The notes beneath the pieces are model-generated. The model saw only the letters and a list, made by a program, of their open reading frames with translations. It was not told the DNA's origin and made no database searches. The translations under genes and the position numbers were made by a program. Positions 33,986 to 36,408 of a stretch of DNA of 36,408 nucleotides are shown here, in pieces. How positions within the stretch are numbered: position 1 is the first letter of the stretch; each line of letters begins with the position of its first letter. Origin of the DNA: an uncultured Acidobacteriia bacterium (GTDB lineage Bacteria > Acidobacteriota > Terriglobia > Bryobacterales > Bryobacteraceae); NCBI GenBank assembly GCA_903929755.1, contig CAIYVZ010000048.1, positions 1-36,408 on the forward strand, written 5' to 3'.

Positions 33986-36214
33986 CTACTTTTGCGGTAA
34001 GGCGAAGGTGATGTAGACGTGCGGTTTGGCGGGGGCGGCTCCGCGTCCGGGGCCGATGCCCTGAACGGGGCTGCCGCCGGTGGCGCAGATGGTGATGTAT
34101 TCGCGGCCGTTGACTGCGTAGACAGTGGGGACCCCCTGCGCGCCGTTCGGGATAGCGAGGGTGCGCAGGAGCTTGCCGGTGTCTTTGTCGAGGATGTGCA
34201 TCTTCGGTTCGTTGGCGGCGAAGATGATGAGGCCTCCGGCGGTGACTGCGATGCCGCTGCGCTGGAAGACGGTGCCGCGCGGGGCGGCTGAGGGGCCGGC
34301 TTCGGGCGTATCGCCATAGGGCACCTGCCACTTGATCTTGCCGGTGTTGAGGTCATAGGCGGTCAGGGTTGACCAGGGCGGGCTGATGATGCGGGGTTCG
34401 AGGCCGTAGCCGGTGTAATAGCGGTTGGCGGGGGCCTCGACGCCGACGGGATAGGCGAGTTCGGCGGCGGGGCCGCGGCCAGGGCCTCCGCGTCCACCGG
34501 GGGCGGCTGCGAGGCTGGGGGCGGATTCAGGGTTGGCGAGGAAGGCAACCAGGGCGGTGAGCTGCGCCGAGGGGAACTCGAAGCCGGGCATTTCGCCCTG
34601 GCCCCGTCCGATGAAGGCTTTGACGGCGGATTCGCCGCGCTGGGCGGCGACGCCGAGGATCTCGGGCGCTCCGGCGAGACCTTTCAGATCGGGACCGTGG
34701 CAGATCTTACAGTTCTGGTCGTAGACCTGGCGGCCCTGCTGGGTTGGGGTGCCGTTGAGGACCATGGCTGGGCCGCCGGTCTGCGGGGTATCGACGAGTT
34801 TCAGGATGGCCGGGACGTTCTTGGCGACGACGTAAACGGAGCCGTTGGTGGGGTCGGACGCGGAGCCCCAGAAGTTGCCGCCACCGTTGTTGCCCGGCAT
34901 TTGAACGGTGTCCCGGTTGAGCTCGGGCGGGGTGTAGAGGCCTTCGTTGCGGGCGCTGAGGATGCGGTCTTTCCAGTTGGCGCGCTCTTCGGGGGTGAGG
35001 AAGAAGGTGTTGAGGTCGTCGGCCGTGAATTTCTGGCGGGCGAAGGGCGGGACGACGGTGGGGAAGGGCTGGGTGGGCCAGGCGGTCTCGCCGGGAACGT
35101 TGGATTTCGGGACGGGGCGTTCTTCGATGGGCCAGATTGGCTTGCCGTTGGCGCGGTCAAAGACATAGAGGAAGCCCTGCTTGCTGGCCTGGGCGACTAT
35201 GTCGACGTTCTTGCCGTCGTGTTTGACGGTGATGAGCTGGGGGGCGGAGACGACGTCGTAATCCCACAGGTCGTGGTGGGTGAGCTGGAAGTGCCAGACG
35301 TATTTGCCGGTGCGGGCGTCGAGGGCGAGGAGGCAGTCGGAGAAGAGGTTGGAGCCTTTGCGGTCGGCCCCGTAGAAGTCGTAGGTGGGGGAACCGATGG
35401 GGAAGTAGGCAATGCCGCGTTTGTCATCGACGGAGATTTCGCCCCAGGTGTTGGTGCCGCCGATGTACTTCCAGGCGTCTTTGGGCCAGGTGTCGTAGCC
35501 GAACTCGCCGGGGTGGGGGACGGTGTGGAAGGTCCAGACGTTCTTGCCGGAGACGACGTCGTAGGCGCGGAGGTCGCCGGGGGGCGAGATGTAGCCTTCA
35601 CCGGTGGCGGAGCCGAGGATGACCAGGTTTTCAAAGACGCGGCCGGGGGTGCCGGACTGGATGCGCTGGATGGTTTTGGGGTCGCGGCCGAGGCCCTCTT
35701 TGAGATCGACTTTGCCCTGTTTGCCGAAGGACTCGATGGGCTTGCCGGTGCGGGCGTCGAAGGCCATGAGGAAGTCGTTGAAGGTGATGAGGAGGCGGCG
35801 GTCGGAATGATCCTTGCTTTCCCAGTAGTTGATGCCGCGGTGGCGACCGAAGGGTTCGTTGTTGGGGGCGGCCCAGAGTTCCTTGCCGGTGGCGGCGTCG
35901 AGGGCGACGATGGAATTGTTCTTCGCGAGGACGTACATGATGTTGCCGGCGACGATGGGGTTGAAGCCATAGACGGTGTCGTCGGCGGTGGCATACTGCC
36001 AGGCGACTTCGAGCTTACCGAGGTTGGAACGGTCGATCTGCTTCAGGGCGGAGTAGTGAGTGGAATCGTTGCCGCCGAGGTAGTCGCTCCATGTTGAGGG
36101 GGCGGTTGTGGATGCGGCTGAGGATGCGGTTGGCGGGGCGGTGGCGGGGGTGGAACGGTTCTGTTGGGCGGAGAGAATCAGGGCGAGGGTGAGGAGAGCA
36201 AAAGGAAGCCGCAT
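33986..36214 (-). CDS. PQQ-dependent dehydrogenase with embedded cytochrome c domain
   Basis: A 742-residue periplasmic quinoprotein. The signal peptide is RLPFALLTLALILSA. The N-terminal part begins an eight-blade PQQ propeller (WSDYLGGNDSTHYSAL; IVALDAATGKELWA; HDLWDYDVVSAPQL). A cytochrome c domain is inserted with CKICH at 502-506 and a likely axial Met542 in GEMPGF. Propeller blades then resume (LTAYDLNTGKIKWQVPYG; MHILDKDTGKLL). This order fits soluble quinoproteins of the glucose/quinate/alcohol dehydrogenase type common in Acidobacteriota; electrons would pass from PQQ to the heme and then to the respiratory chain. The oxidised substrate cannot be named. No pqq synthesis genes are in the window. 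Confidence 0.92.
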   Translation of the reverse strand: MRLPFALLTLALILSAQQNRSTPATAPPTASSAASTTAPSTWSDYLGGNDSTHYSALKQIDRSNLGKLEVAWQYATADDTVYGFNPIVAGNIMYVLAKNNSIVALDAATGKELWAAPNNEPFGRHRGINYWESKDHSDRRLLITFNDFLMAFDARTGKPIESFGKQGKVDLKEGLGRDPKTIQRIQSGTPGRVFENLVILGSATGEGYISPPGDLRAYDVVSGKNVWTFHTVPHPGEFGYDTWPKDAWKYIGGTNTWGEISVDDKRGIAYFPIGSPTYDFYGADRKGSNLFSDCLLALDARTGKYVWHFQLTHHDLWDYDVVSAPQLITVKHDGKNVDIVAQASKQGFLYVFDRANGKPIWPIEERPVPKSNVPGETAWPTQPFPTVVPPFARQKFTADDLNTFFLTPEERANWKDRILSARNEGLYTPPELNRDTVQMPGNNGGGNFWGSASDPTNGSVYVVAKNVPAILKLVDTPQTGGPAMVLNGTPTQQGRQVYDQNCKICHGPDLKGLAGAPEILGVAAQRGESAVKAFIGRGQGEMPGFEFPSAQLTALVAFLANPESAPSLAAAPGGRGGPGRGPAAELAYPVGVEAPANRYYTGYGLEPRIISPPWSTLTAYDLNTGKIKWQVPYGDTPEAGPSAAPRGTVFQRSGIAVTAGGLIIFAANEPKMHILDKDTGKLLRTLAIPNGAQGVPTVYAVNGREYITICATGGSPVQGIGPGRGAAPAKPHVYITFALPQK

Positions 36215-36320
36215 AGCGGAATTATCATATCGAACTCACGCTTCGGAAACCAGGATCGGGTCTTAGCTGGGTGTGCGACATGAAAGTAGATGGATCAGCG
36301 GTGCTCTTTTTTGTGGCTAT

Positions 36321-36348
36321 ATTCCTAACGTACTGATACGTTAGGAAT
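36321..36348. repeat. Perfect 12-bp inverted repeat before the right-edge gene
   Basis: ATTCCTAACGTA (36321-36332) and TACGTTAGGAAT (36337-36348) flank the 4-nt loop CTGA. The right arm ends directly before the GGAGG ribosome-binding site of the next gene. It could be an operator, a translation-blocking hairpin, or part of an insertion-sequence end. Confidence 0.7.
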
Positions 36349-36359
36349 GGAGGTGCCAT

Positions 36360-36408
36360 TTGCCAGAGTCTCTTGTTGCGCTCGAACAGCAGCGCAGTGC
36401 CATTCTGT
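36360..36408 (+). CDS. 5' end of a DUF6788-like protein (truncated by window)
   Basis: A TTG start 6 bp after GGAGG opens (M)PESLVALEQQRSAIL, which runs off the window edge. This opening resembles small DUF6788-type proteins, as I remember them, which often sit next to transposases in Acidobacteriota and related phyla. Only 16 codons are visible, so the family call is tentative. If right, an insertion sequence begins here and the 12-bp inverted repeat may belong to it. Confidence 0.5.
   Translation, partial: MPESLVALEQQRSAIL

Noticed and set aside
34697-36097. A 466-codon plus-strand frame opposite the PQQ dehydrogenase
   Set aside because: Low-complexity Gly/Val/Asp/Glu sequence opposite a clear quinoprotein.

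Overview
The window looks like a chromosomal segment from a GC-rich Acidobacteriota bacterium, probably near the Solibacter/Bryobacter group. This is an inference from gene content: a giant Oar-like TonB-dependent outer-membrane protein with an N-terminal carboxypeptidase-regulatory-like domain, a DUF5117-type zinc protease, a soluble PQQ dehydrogenase with an embedded cytochrome c domain, a PEP-CTERM protein, Uma2 and lpxC. No rRNA, tRNA or CRISPR array was recognised.

Layout. 0-5 kb (+): an orphan ParA ATPase, a small single-pass membrane protein, a secreted gluzincin-like peptidase with TPR repeats, and a secreted IPT/TIG-type protein of unknown role. 4.9-7.1 kb (-): a dimethylargininase-family hydrolase translationally coupled to a POTRA protein that lacks a beta-barrel. 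7.1-10.5 kb (+): a lipoate/2-oxoacid dehydrogenase block (E3, lipB, E2), with lipB and E2 overlapping. 10.5-15.2 kb: a PEP-CTERM protein (-), a decayed partial copy of the E2 gene, and the Oar-like receptor (+). 15.3-18 kb (+): guaB and recA. 18-23 kb (-): an accessory island holding a broken family gene, a zeta-toxin-like kinase with a small out-of-frame overlapping ORF, and an EcoRII/Dcm-like restriction-modification pair whose methylase carries its own helix-turn-helix domain. 23.2-26.4 kb: lpxC (-), a DHH-type phosphoesterase-like protein and a malate/lactate dehydrogenase-family oxidoreductase (+). 26.4-27.6 kb (+): a HigBA-like toxin-antitoxin pair and a DUF433 gene with a 53-codon partner. 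27.6-36.2 kb: the zinc protease (-), a truncated ankyrin-like mini ORF and a VOC protein (+), the metX-metW operon (-), an AttH/CrtC-like secreted protein and a Uma2 nuclease (+), and the PQQ dehydrogenase (-). The right edge cuts into a gene resembling DUF6788 proteins, preceded by a perfect 12-bp inverted repeat.

Working relationships. E3, LipB and E2 serve lipoylated 2-oxoacid dehydrogenase complexes. MetX and MetW catalyse and support homoserine acylation for methionine synthesis. The restriction enzyme and methylase form one operon, with a candidate methylase-controlled promoter. The 18-27.6 kb region concentrates selfish or defence functions (zeta toxin, R-M, two toxin-antitoxin-like pairs) around housekeeping genes.

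The most interesting observations are the + strand changing from C-rich to G-rich across roughly 8-14 kb regardless of gene direction (an origin-like skew switch), the internally deleted E2 gene copy, the overlapping reading frame inside the zeta-toxin gene, and the operator-like palindrome on the R-M promoter. No wholly new system could be demonstrated from sequence alone.
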